A DNA stretch of 64,000 bases from Megalobrama amblycephala. Its lineage: Eukaryota > Chordata > Actinopteri > Cypriniformes > Xenocyprididae. The stretch is taken from positions 9,301,539-9,365,538 of the forward strand of contig NC_063050.1 of NCBI RefSeq assembly GCF_018812025.1, written 5' to 3'. Below are positions 1 through 11,010 of this stretch, one piece after another. The stretch's first letter is position 1. Each line of letters starts with the position of its first letter. The position numbers and the translations under genes were made by a program. The notes beneath the pieces are model-generated. The model saw only the letters and a program-made list of their open reading frames with translations. It was not told where the DNA came from and searched no databases.

Positions 1-618
1 AGATGATCAATGATCTACTCCACTGTAGATAAACCAGATGATCAATGATCTACTCCACTGTAGATAAACCAGATGATTCAATGATCTACTCCACTGTAGA
101 TAAACCAGATGATCAATGATCTACTCCACTGCAGATAAACCAGATGATCAATGATCTACTCCACTGCAGATAAACCAGATGATCAATGATCTACTCCACT
201 GTAGATAAACCAGATGATCAATGATCTACTACACTGCAGATAAACCAGATGATCAATGATCTACTACACTGCAGATAAACCAGATGATCAATGATCTACT
301 CCACTGCAGATAAACCAGATGATCAATGATCTACTCCACTGTAGATAGACCAGATGATTCAATGATCTACTACACTGCAGATAAACCAGATGATCAATGA
401 TCTACTCCACTGCAGATAAACCAGATGATCAATGATCTACTCCACTGCAGATAAACCAGATGATCCAATGATCTACTCCACTGTAGATAAACCAGATGAT
501 TCAATGATCTACTCCACTGCAGATAAACCAGATGATCCAATGATCTACTCCACTGCAGATACTCCAGATGATCAATGATATACTCCACTGTAGATAAACC
601 AGATGATCCAATGATCTG
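1..618. repeat. 35-bp minisatellite, about 17 copies
   Basis: A head-to-tail array with a unit of about 35 bp, each unit running from AGATGATCAATGATCTACTC to a GATAAACC end. Copies differ by point changes (GTAGAT/GCAGAT, TCCACT/TACACT) and by one-base length changes (GATGATTCAATG). The array starts before the window. The repetitive ORF on the - strand here is a by-product of the repeat and is not a gene. Confidence 0.95.
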
Positions 619-1737
619 TGTCTCTCATCATCTTAATGGAGTGGAATCTAAAGCCACAATGCCATGTGACGGGACAAAAAAAAGAAAAAAAGAAAGAAAT
701 CATTGGATACATCAGGCTTTAAATGAGGAATCATAATGTCCTCATCTGCTTGATTTGTGGAATATAGACAGTCAGTCCATATCTACGTTCTAGCTTTTGA
801 CTATAGTAAATTTAATAAATTCATTCTTTTTCTATTATATTGTTTGTTACACAATGAGCAGTAACAAAAGTTGTATATTATGCACATTACATGTGTTATT
901 TGTTTATTTATGTGAAATACACTGTTGTGTCGTATCAGGGATATAGCTCAATGAACTTAATTAAACAAGTTAATTAAACAGTGATGTTTATGGCAGTTGT
1001 CTTACACTGGAGTGACACACAATGAAATGTTTCGACTTATTAAATGACCAGGAAATAGACACAGAGAGACAAAACAAACAAACAAACAAACAAACAAACA
1101 AACACAAAAGAGCTTCACAGCTTGACAAAGGCCTCATCTGTGTAAAACAAGATCTGGATTCAAGTCATAATAAAGATGAACTTTCAGTTTATGGATAATT
1201 ATGTTCTCATGTATTATTAATGAATATCAATATTGTTATTTTTAAGGGAAAAGTCTGTTCAACAGTTTCACTTCTGCTTTAGTAGTTTTTGGCTTTTTAC
1301 GTGTTTCTTTATATTTATGACATTCTCTTCTGGTAAATGTATCTTCTGATTGATTGAATAAATGAAATATATTTAAATTTAACTCTATGAAGTGAATGAT
1401 CAAGCATGCTGTAAAGTGTGAGTGTGTTTCTGTAGTTTCTGCAGAACTGAATTAATCCATGAATAGAGGATGTGGAAATGGAGGCTTTACTTTGAATACG
1501 GGAAACGGGAAGTAAAGTGAAATTGTGGGAAGTGTGTTCAGTTACTAATAATAGTTTATTCATTCAGAGGCCGCGAGTGACAAAGAGGAACTCATGACAC
1601 ATGAAGCTCACAGAAGGAGAAATAAGCTTGTCTTCATCAACAAAACTGATATGTCAACAGTTCTGATTTCTTCTGTAAATTTTGCTCTTTTTTGTTGATG
1701 TTTCAAGTCTGAACTTGTGACACAGAACGGCAAAAGA
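619..1737. other. Intergenic, no gene seen
   Basis: AT-rich sequence with no convincing exon. It contains an (AAAC)n run at about 1071-1103. The short - strand ORF at 1315-1563 has no domain character. Confidence 0.6.
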
Positions 1738-1761
1738 CAAAAGAGGAGGAAGTTTGCATCT
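1738..1761 (+). promoter_or_regulatory. PU.1/Ets-like plus octamer-like motif upstream of the CD300-like gene
   Basis: A purine-rich AGAGGAGGAAGT stretch (Ets/PU.1 core GGAA) runs straight into GTTTGCAT, one base off the octamer ATTTGCAT. It lies about 110-130 bp before the start codon of the receptor gene at 1870. This combination is known at myeloid and B-lineage promoters; its use here is inferred. Confidence 0.35.
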
Positions 1762-1869
1762 CATCATAATTATGACAAAAACGCAACCAGAACCAACCTG
1801 AAACACACGAGAGCTTCAGAAGAACTGAATCTACTGATAACAGAGAAGATCATTTAATAAGAGAGAAGA

Positions 1870-3034
1870 ATGAAGATCATCTCGACTTTCACTCTGCTGA
1901 TGATTCCTGGTAAGAATCTGAGGAAACCAGTTTAAATGTTGCTCTCTTTTAAGCATCATAAGGGAAATGATTAATACATTTTATTTTGATCTGTTGTAGG
2001 TGTTGTGAGCTCCATCAGTGTGACAGGATATCCAGGAGCTGAAGTCAACATCACATGCAAATATGATAAAGAGTATACACTGAATATAAAGTATTTTTGT
2101 AAAGGTCGGTGGGCAACATGCTCTGACCGCATCAGAAGTGATAAGAAAGATAAATGGGTTCATTCTGGAAGATTCTCTCTGTATGACAGCACAAGATCAG
2201 CAGCTTTCTATGTGACCATCAGAAATCTGAGTCAGTGGGATTCTGGAACATACTATTGTGCGGTCGATAAATATGGGATAGATTTCCACACCGAAGTGAA
2301 GCTGAAAGTTGAAACAGGTCAGTAACTGAAATGCATTTAACCCTTATTTTGACCATGACCATCACAAATGCTGTTTTTTTGGTAATTTGGTGCACAAATT
2401 ATATTTTCCGACCCTATTGGCTGATATTTGCTCTTGCTTGCTTAATTTTAAGATCTGTCATTTTGCATATAAGTAGGCCTAAATTAATCTTTTATTAAGA
2501 ATGTCAAGTCTCTTTTATTTCTAAAGCCCAGAGATCATTTCAAAACAGCTTCACAGTAATAAACAGAATCAATGATGCAATCTTTATAAAATTTGAGACA
2601 AATTTAAATTCTGTAAAACAGCTCTAAAAAGACAATAGTGTCATTATTCAGCTTGAGTCAGTGTTGTTTCAGAGTCAGTTCAATAATAAAGTTCATTCAT
2701 TAGTTCAATACAGCTATAAGCAGTTTTACTGAAGACACTAGTGTTGTTATTCAGCTTGAGTTAAAATGTGTAGATATTTGCCAAAAAAAAAAATTTAAAA
2801 GATACTGAGAAGAACAACTATTATTTTAATCAATTTAGTGCACAAGCCATGTTAAAATGCAAATGTTGCCACTAAGACTTTATTAGTCAACAGGAAGTTC
2901 AGAACAACTGCAGATACAATAAGAGCTCAAATGTGATGTTTTGATGATCTGTTTCCTCAGGTTCCTGCAAGAAGCGTCAGACTCGAGGTCAAACTCTTTC
3001 CATAAACCCCTCTGATCCTTCTAAAACTGTTTAG
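1870..3034 (+). CDS. CD300/CMRF35-like single Ig-V protein, probably secreted (143 aa, 3 exons)
   Basis: Exons 1870-1909 (leader, MKIISTFTLLMIP then a split Gly), 2000-2317 (Ig V domain) and probably 2961-3034. All junctions are GT/AG and phase 1, the usual layout for Ig receptors. The V exon has the B-strand cysteine (NITCKYD), the KYFCKG motif with a nearby extra cysteine (RWATC) typical of the CD300/pIgR family, RFSLYDS and the F-strand DSGTYYC. Exon 3 follows a good acceptor (TTTCCTCAG), continues in frame as GSCKKRQTRG and stops after 24 residues, so there is no second Ig domain, membrane segment or tail. Either this is a soluble receptor, or exon 3 is the decayed start of a lost second domain. 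The V exon is clear; exon 3 is inferred. Possible polyA signals lie near 3712. Confidence 0.7.
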
Positions 3035-4079
3035 TGCTGCTCCACAGTTACCCACAACCCTGTTTTGATCACCCTAAAATGACCTGAGCAGTAAAAAAGC
3101 TCAACTTTCTTCAGAAAATTCCTTCAGGTCCTGCAGATTCTTCATTTTCTTCAGTGTCTTTTGTATATTCGATCCTTTTCCAGGAGTGACTATGATTTTA
3201 AGATTTATATTTTCACACTGAGGACAATTCAGGGATTCAAACACAGCTATTAAAAAAACTTCAAACATTCAGAAGGAAATATGATGCATTTAAATCCACT
3301 ACAGTAACTAATGTACTTGTTCTTATAAACTTAGCAGCTCATGTCTGTCCAGATAAACTATTTATGATTTGTTGATTTATGTAACATGACTCAGTTTCAT
3401 ACAGGGCTCTTGAACATCAGTTATTCTGCATAAGGCTTTTCTGAAGTGTAATTCCAGGAGCTGATCTGGACAGACTGTGTTTGTTTGCTTGTGCTGAATC
3501 TCTGCTGCTGTCCGTGGTGCTGAACATCATCTGAACACTTGAGGGAGCCGCCTGACTCAATCCTGAACACTTTAAAGTCTCCTTTATTTGTTCCACTTTT
3601 GTTTTGATCTGATGTGTTTCATATGTGTCTGTGGAAACCAGATTCACTGAAGGAGTATTCAAACAAAGCTACAGTGGAAATCTCAACAGATGCTGAGTTT
3701 TTCCCTTTAAAAATAAAGGTTCTTTATTGGCATTGATGGCTACATGAAGATCCTTTAACAGCCATTATACCTTTCCATTGTGAAATAAAAAAAATATATT
3801 AAAAAAAAAAGTGGAAAAGTGTTCTTTAGATTATTAAAATGTCTTTCACCTTAATAAAAACGGGCTCTTTTAAGAAATGTCTTTGGGGAACCAAAAATGG
3901 TTTGATGTAATTGTTGTGAAAAAGGACAATGTGACCCCTGTGTGTTATTATATATTTAATAATATTATAGTAAACTTATTATTCTGATATTTACAATTTA
4001 AATATGTAAATGATGTGTAAAATAAATCTTAAATTTCTCTCCATGTTAATGTGATTGTTTTTCCATCATTAAAATCTTT
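3035..4079. other. 3' flank of the CD300-like gene
   Basis: No exon recognised. The 81-aa - strand ORF at 3417-3662 has no domain features. AATAAA at about 3712 and A-rich stretches near 3787-3820 could mark the 3' end of the upstream gene. Confidence 0.5.
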
Positions 4080-5000
4080 CCGCCATTTTGAATTTTACTA
4101 AATCCTACTTTATCAAACTCGTCCTTGATGGGTCATCTGATTTTCACCAAAATTGGCTCACATCATCTTCAGATCATGCTGGAAAAAAGTTATTAAAAAC
4201 ATTTAGATAAACCTTACCATTTTCCAGTAACTCACAAATGAATTAGATGAAGAGCACACCGAATTGGATTCAATACTGAGACCAATCTTGATACAAGTCA
4301 TCACAAGCATGACCTATAGACATTAATGCAGCACAGCACCACCTACTGGTCAGGAGATATATAAAATGTGAAAATTGGGTATCATTCGAATCTGTATGCT
4401 GCATGTTTTATGATTTTTGGGCAAACCATTCAGAAGTTATAAGCAAATATAAATATATATATATTTATATTTGCTTATAACTTCTGAATGGTTTGCCCAA
4501 AAATCATAAAACATGCAGCATACAGATTCGAATGATACCCAATTTTCACATTTTTGTATGGCCTGAAGGTACTTAAAAAATAGGAACAATTTAAAATAAA
4601 ATTAAAAAAAAAAAAAAACTAAAAGTTTGTGATTTTTGATTGCCTATTTAAATGAAAATAGTCTTAATAGACTCATTGAATCATACTGAAAACAATGATA
4701 CCAATTATGCCATAGTCAAAATTGCATTCTTCCATTTTTAATTTCTTCAAAAACCTACTTTTTTGAACTCCTAAACCATTGGTCCAATTTTAACCAAAAT
4801 CACCTCAGATCATCATGAGACCATGCCAGCAAAAAGTTATTAAAAACCTGTTTGCTGACCAAACCGTTATCGAATAATATAGCAACAAAATTGTTGGCAT
4901 GGTGCCAAGCTGATTCTGAGGCTGTAACATCTCCTCACAACCTCATTTTGGTAACAGCACCACCTAATGGTCAAAAGTGATAATAATTAAATCATATTAC
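4080..5000. repeat. Interspersed fold-back repeat, two diverged copies around a palindrome
   Basis: Two related blocks, about 4080-4205 and 4732-4850, share the order CCATTTT.AATTT, AAACTCGT/GAACTCCT, TTTTCACCAAAAT/TTTAACCAAAAT and a shared AAAAAGTTATTAAAAAC end. A GCACCACCTA.TGGTCA motif follows each (4336-4352 and 4959-4975). Between them sits the palindrome at 4363-4554. A further relative (ACTAGGTGGCGCTGTGCTGA, TTCTGAAGTTATAGGC) lies near 57.1-57.2 kb. Non-coding. Confidence 0.6.
4363..4554. repeat. 192-bp palindrome with essentially no spacer
   Basis: The arms AAAATGTGAAAATTGGGTAT.. and ..ATACCCAATTTTCACATTTT are exact reverse complements over about 96 nt each and meet at an (AT)n centre at 4458/4459. 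I checked the arms base by base and saw no mismatch. Confidence 0.93.
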
Positions 5001-6287
5001 TAGTGATTGAATATAATTTTCAGCTGTTTTGCCTAAAATAATCTACTCTAATTGTTGCCGTTGCTCTGATGCTCCCAGCCATGCTTGCATAACTCCTTGT
5101 GCCTGTTTTGTGCTTGGCTCCACTGATCTATATAAACCACTGGATTGCTCACTGCGTTCTAAACTGCCAGCAGGTGAAGTCACCGCAAGCGTTCGAGCGA
5201 CCGTATTGGTATTCTCTACCAACAGAGGGCATCACTGACTGACAGCAGAAATCTTGTCTTAAAAGGACCCGGTTTGCAGCATTTCAGTCACACAGGATTC
5301 ATTTTTAGGATATATGTACATGAATCAATTGTTACTTCGGACTTTTTAATTGTAGATAGGAGTTTATTCACACAGGATAAGCGATATACAGAAGTTGTTA
5401 AGATATATTTCTGTATGTACATAATTGTGCAGGAAATATTAAGCATTGGCATTTTTCATGAAACTGTGAAGCGTCCACTTCAAACTCTTGGGGAAACAAC
5501 TTTTAATGCTAATCACCAACCTTATGGAGTGTTTTATGAATCTTTTTGGAGCTTGGCATTTAAAATCACAGATCCACAGAAAATAGGCATACCGCTGCCT
5601 TGTTACGTGGTCACCAGCAGGTGGTGCAAAGACCACGAAAAGTATGACATCTTCAGGCTCAGACTCAGAATATTTATATTGTTTTCATACAAAATTAACT
5701 AGTATAATGAACTGCGGGTTAATCAGTGTTGTTTAGTACAGTACAGTGTGTGTGTCTACCAAATTCTAAATGTATTGCTGTTTATTATTGATTGTTGATT
5801 GGCAGTATTGAAGGACAGAAGACTGTAAACTATTCCCATAATAGAGCTTTATTATATGCATTGAAGACATTAACAATGATACTAAAGGCTGAGACACCAT
5901 AATACATGTAAATGAAGTAATCAAAAACAAAATGTCAATAAAAAACACACTTCAGTGATTAGACACTTTGTGATACTTTTCCTCCCTCATTTCCATCAGT
6001 CACTGAATCAAATAATCCTTACAACATTTCAGTAAAACATCATGCTGAAGATCCCTTTGCAAGTGCTTAAAAATATATTGTTCTATATATTTTCAGCATT
6101 TCACTTTGTACAAGCTTGCATTAATGTAGCTTACAATGTAAACTTGGCATTGTGCACAGCAAATATTACTGGCTCTTTTGACAAATTGGTTATGGTGTTT
6201 ATCATTTGTAAGTCACTTTGTATAAAATGATCCAATCATTCAGGGCTCCACCCAAAGGAAGACATATTTTGCCATGCATTTCAAATA
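5001..6287. other. No recognisable gene
   Basis: The 142-aa + strand ORF at 5274-5702 has no domain, signal peptide or splice context that I can identify. Its neighbourhood (5087-5270) is slightly GC-richer and may be an old repeat. Confidence 0.4.
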
Positions 6288-6682
6288 CTATGGCCTCTTC
6301 ATGTCACGCTGAAAGAAAGAAAGAAATGGACGATAACTGTAACAATAACTATATTAGTGTCTCCAGCAACAGATGATAACTTACAGTTACTGTTAACAAT
6401 AACTTACCCTTATATTCATATACACAGGTTCACTCAATTCGACATCACAAGCTTTGCGTCTGTCATGAGGTCTGGACTGATTCATCTTTGCCATTAAAGA
6501 AAAAAAAAACAGAATAGACAAATAACTAATGATTATAAACAACACAAAATATATGATGTAACAACTACATTCAGACTTTCAATCTTTTAGTTACTACTCA
6601 ATTTATCTGATCAATAATACTATTGATAACCAAACTAATTTTTCTCACCCGAGACTCCATTCTCTTTTTCATTCTGCTTCTC
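6288..6682 (-). CDS. Cytoplasmic-tail exons of a CD22-like Ig receptor (3' end)
   Basis: Three small - strand exons join in one frame: 6649-6682 (basic, MKKRMESR), 6408-6476 (23 residues including CDVELSEPVYMNIR) and 6288-6308 (RDMKRP then stop). Each has an AG acceptor and a GT donor where needed (TCTCGG/gtgag, ATAAGG/gtaag). The first exon is entered in phase 2, as in gene B of this window, where a basic exon follows a TM exon that ends in phase 2. The tail carries one tyrosine motif, PVYMNI, that could be an ITIM-like or YxN adaptor site. The TM exon that should lie upstream was not found. The tail may belong to pseudogene A (16.7-23.8 kb) or to a lost gene; large transposons separate them. 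Confidence 0.5.
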
Positions 6683-7087
6683 CTTGAAAACAATGAACAT
6701 GTTACATTCTTATAGAAGAGGGATGGGAAAACACCTGAACAAGCAAATCTGGATCTTCAGGATAATTACACTCTTGGAAGAAATGTGTAAAAAAAAGTAA
6801 ACATTATGTGTAGCACTCTAGTTTACACATTTTGTGTCAATAATAAATAAAACAGTGTTGGAAGAATTCAGTTTTAAAATGAACACAACCTGTGTATTCA
6901 TTCACAGCATCCAACACAATCTGTGCAGCCAAGAACACCCATCATGTGTTAATATTATGCATTTACACATATTTGTGTTAATCTCTGAGGTGTAGTGAAG
7001 ACCAGTCCTCTAAGACCAAAACAAGACCATGCAAGAGTGGAGTTATTGAGATAATTAATTAATCGAGTGATAATCCGTTTTGAGATA

Positions 7088-8147
7088 CAGTGCTGCTTGA
7101 AAGTTTGTGAACCACTTGCAGAACCTGTGAAAATGTGAATAACTTTAACAAAATAAGAGAAATCATACAAAATGCATGTCATTTTTTATTTAGTACTGTC
7201 CTGAGTAAGATATTTTACATAAAGTTCACAAGACAAATAAATAGCTGAATTTATAAATATGACCCCATTCAAAAGTTTGCGAACCCTTCTTAATACTGTG
7301 TGTGGTTACCTGGATGATACACAGCTGTTTTTGTTTTGTAATAGTTGTTCATGAGTCGCATTTTTGTTCTGAGCTGTTAAACTGCCCAATATTCTTTTAA
7401 AAATTCCTCCAAGTCCCAAAAATTCTTCAGATTTGAAGATCAAGGAATATTGTACTTAATTTGTCTTCTGGCAAACATTTAAGTGTCTTCTGTTGCTTCC
7501 GAAGGGCTAAATTTAAAAAAAAAATAAAAAAAAAAGATATTTAAACAAAATAAGAAAAAATTGGACATCTTCATCCTGTTCAAAAGTTTTCACCCCCCTG
7601 ACTCTTAATGCATCATGTTTCCTTCTGGAGCATCAGTGAATGTTTGAACCTTTTTTAATAGTTGTGTTTGAGTCCCTCAGTTGTCCTCAGTGTGAAAAGA
7701 TGGATCTCAAAATCATTGAGTCACTGCTGGAAAGGGTTCAAATATGCAGAAGATACTGGAAATCTGAAGAATTTTCAGAACCTGGAGAAACCTTTTTTTT
7801 TGAAGAATATTGGGGAACTGCTCACAGCAAACAAGGGACCAATGAACAATCATAACAAAACAAACAACAACAACAACAACAAAAAACGGTCATAAATCAT
7901 CCAGGTAACCACACACAGTATTAAAAATCAAGGTCTGACAATCTTTTGAGCGGGTCATTTTTATAAATTCAGCTATTTTTTTTTGGACTTGTGGAGCGTA
8001 TGTAAACATTTTTTATATAAAATATCTTACTCAGGACAGTACTAAATAAAAAACAACATGCATATTGTATGATCCCTCTTATTTTGTTAAAGTTATTCAC
8101 ATTTTCACAGATTCTGCAAGGGGTTCACAAACTTTCAAGCAGCACTG
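7088..8147. mobile_element. Fold-back Tc1/mariner-like non-autonomous element
   Basis: Starts CAGTGCTGCTTGAAAGTTTG and ends with its reverse complement, flanked by TA on both sides (7086-7087, 8148-8149). The inverted similarity continues far inward, for example GTGTGTGGTTACCTGGATGA at about 7299 against TCATCCAGGTAACCACACAC at about 7897, so most of the 1.06-kb element can fold on itself. It has no transposase; the small ORFs inside are incidental. Confidence 0.75.
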
Positions 8148-8365
8148 TATGTGGTTTGAAATCCTATTCAAATTGTATTTCAGGAAATCTGTTTCAGGTT
8201 TTGTGTGGATTATGTGACTTTCTCATGCCACATAAAAAGAAAACGTCAGATGTTGTTATAGTAAAATGCTGAAAGTTGCTGCAGAAACAAGGTTGTGTTG
8301 TTTCTGCAGTGCCCAATCCCAAATCTGCCAATGTTAAAAATAAATTAATACATAAATAAATAAAA

Positions 8366-8412
<47 letters not shown>

Positions 8413-8771
8413 GTTGCGATTTGTAGGGGGGGATGGGGGGGATTTCCCCCCTTCTGGTCTATGTATCCCTGCCTCTGCTGAATTTTTTTTATATATACAA
8501 GAAGAGGCCGAAATACAAGAAGTGTAGCCTACTGGTGAGACTGCAATAAAACTAACTTACTGCTTTTCTATGTATATTTATTTATTTATTTTTGATTTTT
8601 TACATTTCTTTGTGTATTTATTTATGTATTTATTTATTTTAATATTGGCAGGTTTGGGATTCCATAATAAGTAAGACAACATCTGTATTGCAAAACTCAC
8701 CGTGTTGTTGTTTTGGGTTATACCTACCAATACAATATCATTGCTATAGAAACCAATGCAGATATTCTAGG

Positions 8772-8807
<36 letters not shown>

Positions 8808-9108
8808 AGCATAAATTGGATCTAAACATTTCTGACACACAGTGCGGGCATACATAATTTTAGTTCAAATTTGGACTGACAGTGTGAACTTACCTTGAAT
8901 CTCTCAAGATTTCAGCAGAGGAGGATTAAACAACTCCACAAACAGCATTACCAGCTTCACTGATTAATGACCAGATTGACTTTATTTGTGTCATAAGTCT
9001 ACAGAAGTTCTTATTGAGAATTAACAGAGGTTTAGATGTTGATGTTTAACTAGTTATAAAAGGATGCCACCATCATAGTTTTCAGTGTTTGCACTATTTG
9101 GGCTCTTT
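8148..9108. other. Low-complexity intergenic sequence
   Basis: Contains an (AT)n run at about 8368-8409, a G-run/C-run hairpin at about 8427-8452, ATTT-rich stretches near 8575-8640 and a poly(A) tract at about 8771-8802. No exon seen. Confidence 0.6.
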
Positions 9109-10233
9109 TTAACCTGTTAGCCAGCACCCCCGCTTTTGGAAAATCCCCAAAAATGACATACCCAAACTAAAACAGATACAGTTCATGAACCCTTTGCACT
9201 AAAAGCATAAGTAAGGTCTCATTTGAAAGTAGACACTTTGCAGTTTATGGTAAACTCATAATTCATTATTGTCACAAAGAAGAAAATAGTTTAAAATAGC
9301 TTTGAAATTTTGAAAAGTTATTAGAAATTTATTTTTATGAAATATATTTATGAAAATTAAAGTGAAGTTGGCCTTGTGGCAATCTAGAAATGCACTGCAG
9401 CTAAAGCCACATGTCTGACCATGTTATATTTCAAATCTGAAGATGATAGGTTTAAAACTCTGAGTTTTATTACATGTTTTTCAAGACCATGTCATGAGAC
9501 TTTATTTAGAAAGGACTCTAAAATGTTAACTGATGTTTATTGTCATCTATTCAAGGGTATTGTCGATATTGTGTTTGTGGTGCTAAGTGCCCCATTCAGT
9601 TTCAGTCTCCCCTGAACACATTCACACCTCTCCAGCCAGCTTATGGCTCTTATTATTCTTTTCTTTTGTCTCTATTATAATTACTGATGTTCTATTCAAG
9701 ATGATTTAATCCCTCATTTCATTCACCAAACTTCTCACTTCACCTTCTTTCAAACTGTATCTAATGTCCTTCTTGAAAAAAAAAGAGAGAAAAAAAGTGA
9801 GCTTTACTATTAAGAATTATTTATTTGCATTAGCTCTATGATTAGAACAGGTGCATATCTGGGCTCGTTAGCATATTAGCTTAGCACACCAACAAAACAT
9901 GACAATTTATAAGATTAAAACCACGTTTTTTCTCCAAACTTACTAGTCGATTGTTTTAAATAACCTTCTTTGATGTGATGTGGCTTTGGATCAAAAATCA
10001 GACAGAAAATATATCATTTTAGGCTATTCTGCACAATGAGAAAAGGGCCATTCCACCGAATGGGTGACATTTGCCTACTGTAACTTTTAAAAATTAAACT
10101 ACTTTTTTTTTCTTTTTTCTACACTGAATCTAATAGCACTAATATTTAACTCTTCAAAATGTATATTGGTCAATCTCAGGTAACTTTATTTCATTTTTTA
10201 CAAGGTTTCAAAGTGGGAAATTGATGCATTTTT

Positions 10234-10626
10234 CTCAGTCCTGTTACCAAAAATCATGTGTCTTTTAAAAAGCAAGTTTAAAAGCAATGTCAACTATTTT
10301 TTTTGTTTTCCTATCACAAAAGTGTTTATTTTAGAGAAATGGTTGATTACATTTTTAAATAATTGATATTTGTCTCTAAAAATCAGTAATATATGTACAT
10401 AATGTGTATTTCTTTTAAAAATGCAAAGCCATCTTTTAATTTCAAAGGAGACCTAAACCTCAAGTTTAATTTATTTTTTATCATGTCATTAATTAAACTA
10501 TTGGTTAAATGATGGACATAACACAATTGAGAAAAACAGTGGTTTATCTTTATTTTTTAGAGAAAAACAATTTAATAACAGGACTGAACATTGCGTAACA
10601 GGAATGAACGCTGAGTAACAGGACTG
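10234..10626. repeat. Left subterminal array of GTAACAGGACTGAG motifs
   Basis: Copies at about 10234-10248 (inverted: CTCAGTCCTGTTACC), 10576-10588, 10595-10609 (one change, GGAATGAAC) and 10615-10628. They lie between the 3' end of the transposase gene and the left TIR. Such subterminal repeats are transposase-binding sites in several DNA transposon families; that role is inferred here. Confidence 0.75.
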
Positions 10627-10631
10627 AGTAT

Positions 10632-10636
10632 CTGTA

Positions 10637-10667
<31 letters not shown>

Positions 10668-10762
10668 AGAGAGAAAGAGAGTGAGTGAGTGAGTGTGTGT
10701 GTGTGTGTGTGTGTGTGTCTGTGAGTGTGCATAGCTTGTGTGTGAGAGAGATGTGAAGGAAC
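10632..10762. repeat. (CT/GT/GA)n microsatellite
   Basis: Imperfect CTCTCT, then GTGTGT, GAGAGA and again GTGTGT tracts between the left motif cluster and the transposase gene. The overlapping histidine/threonine/serine-rich ORFs are products of the repeat. Confidence 0.85.
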
Positions 10763-11010
10763 GTAAAGGAACATGCTTGTAGTTTGTCAGCAAAAACGAT
10801 GGAAAGATAAAGAAGGAGACAAAGAAGGAGAGACTGAGAGAATGGAGATGAAGTGTGGCGGGTGTATGTGCCATGGTGGGTGTTCCTGGCTCTTGGGTTC
10901 TCTCCATCTTCACGTTCAAAACAAAAAATGTTCAGTTGCAGAAAATACACCGAACAGTGTTTTAGCTAGAATGGCACTGAATTCATGAAAACAAACTTGT
11001 CTGACCCTTT

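Noticed and set aside
394..588. 64-aa ORF with repeated LVYLQWSRSL units
   Set aside because: It is a reading of the 35-bp minisatellite, with frame shifts where the unit length varies.
1..618. Possible CRISPR-like array
   Set aside because: Units are contiguous with no unique spacers, in a eukaryotic context; it is a minisatellite.
3417..3662. 81-aa ORF on the - strand
   Set aside because: No domain, no splice partners, and it lies in the 3' flank of a gene on the other strand.
5274..5702. 142-aa ORF on the + strand
   Set aside because: No signal peptide, domain or recognisable repeat protein; length is not unusual for AT-rich non-coding DNA.
10498..10950. His/Thr/Ser-rich ORFs near the transposase gene
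   Set aside because: They are encoded by the GT/GA microsatellite.
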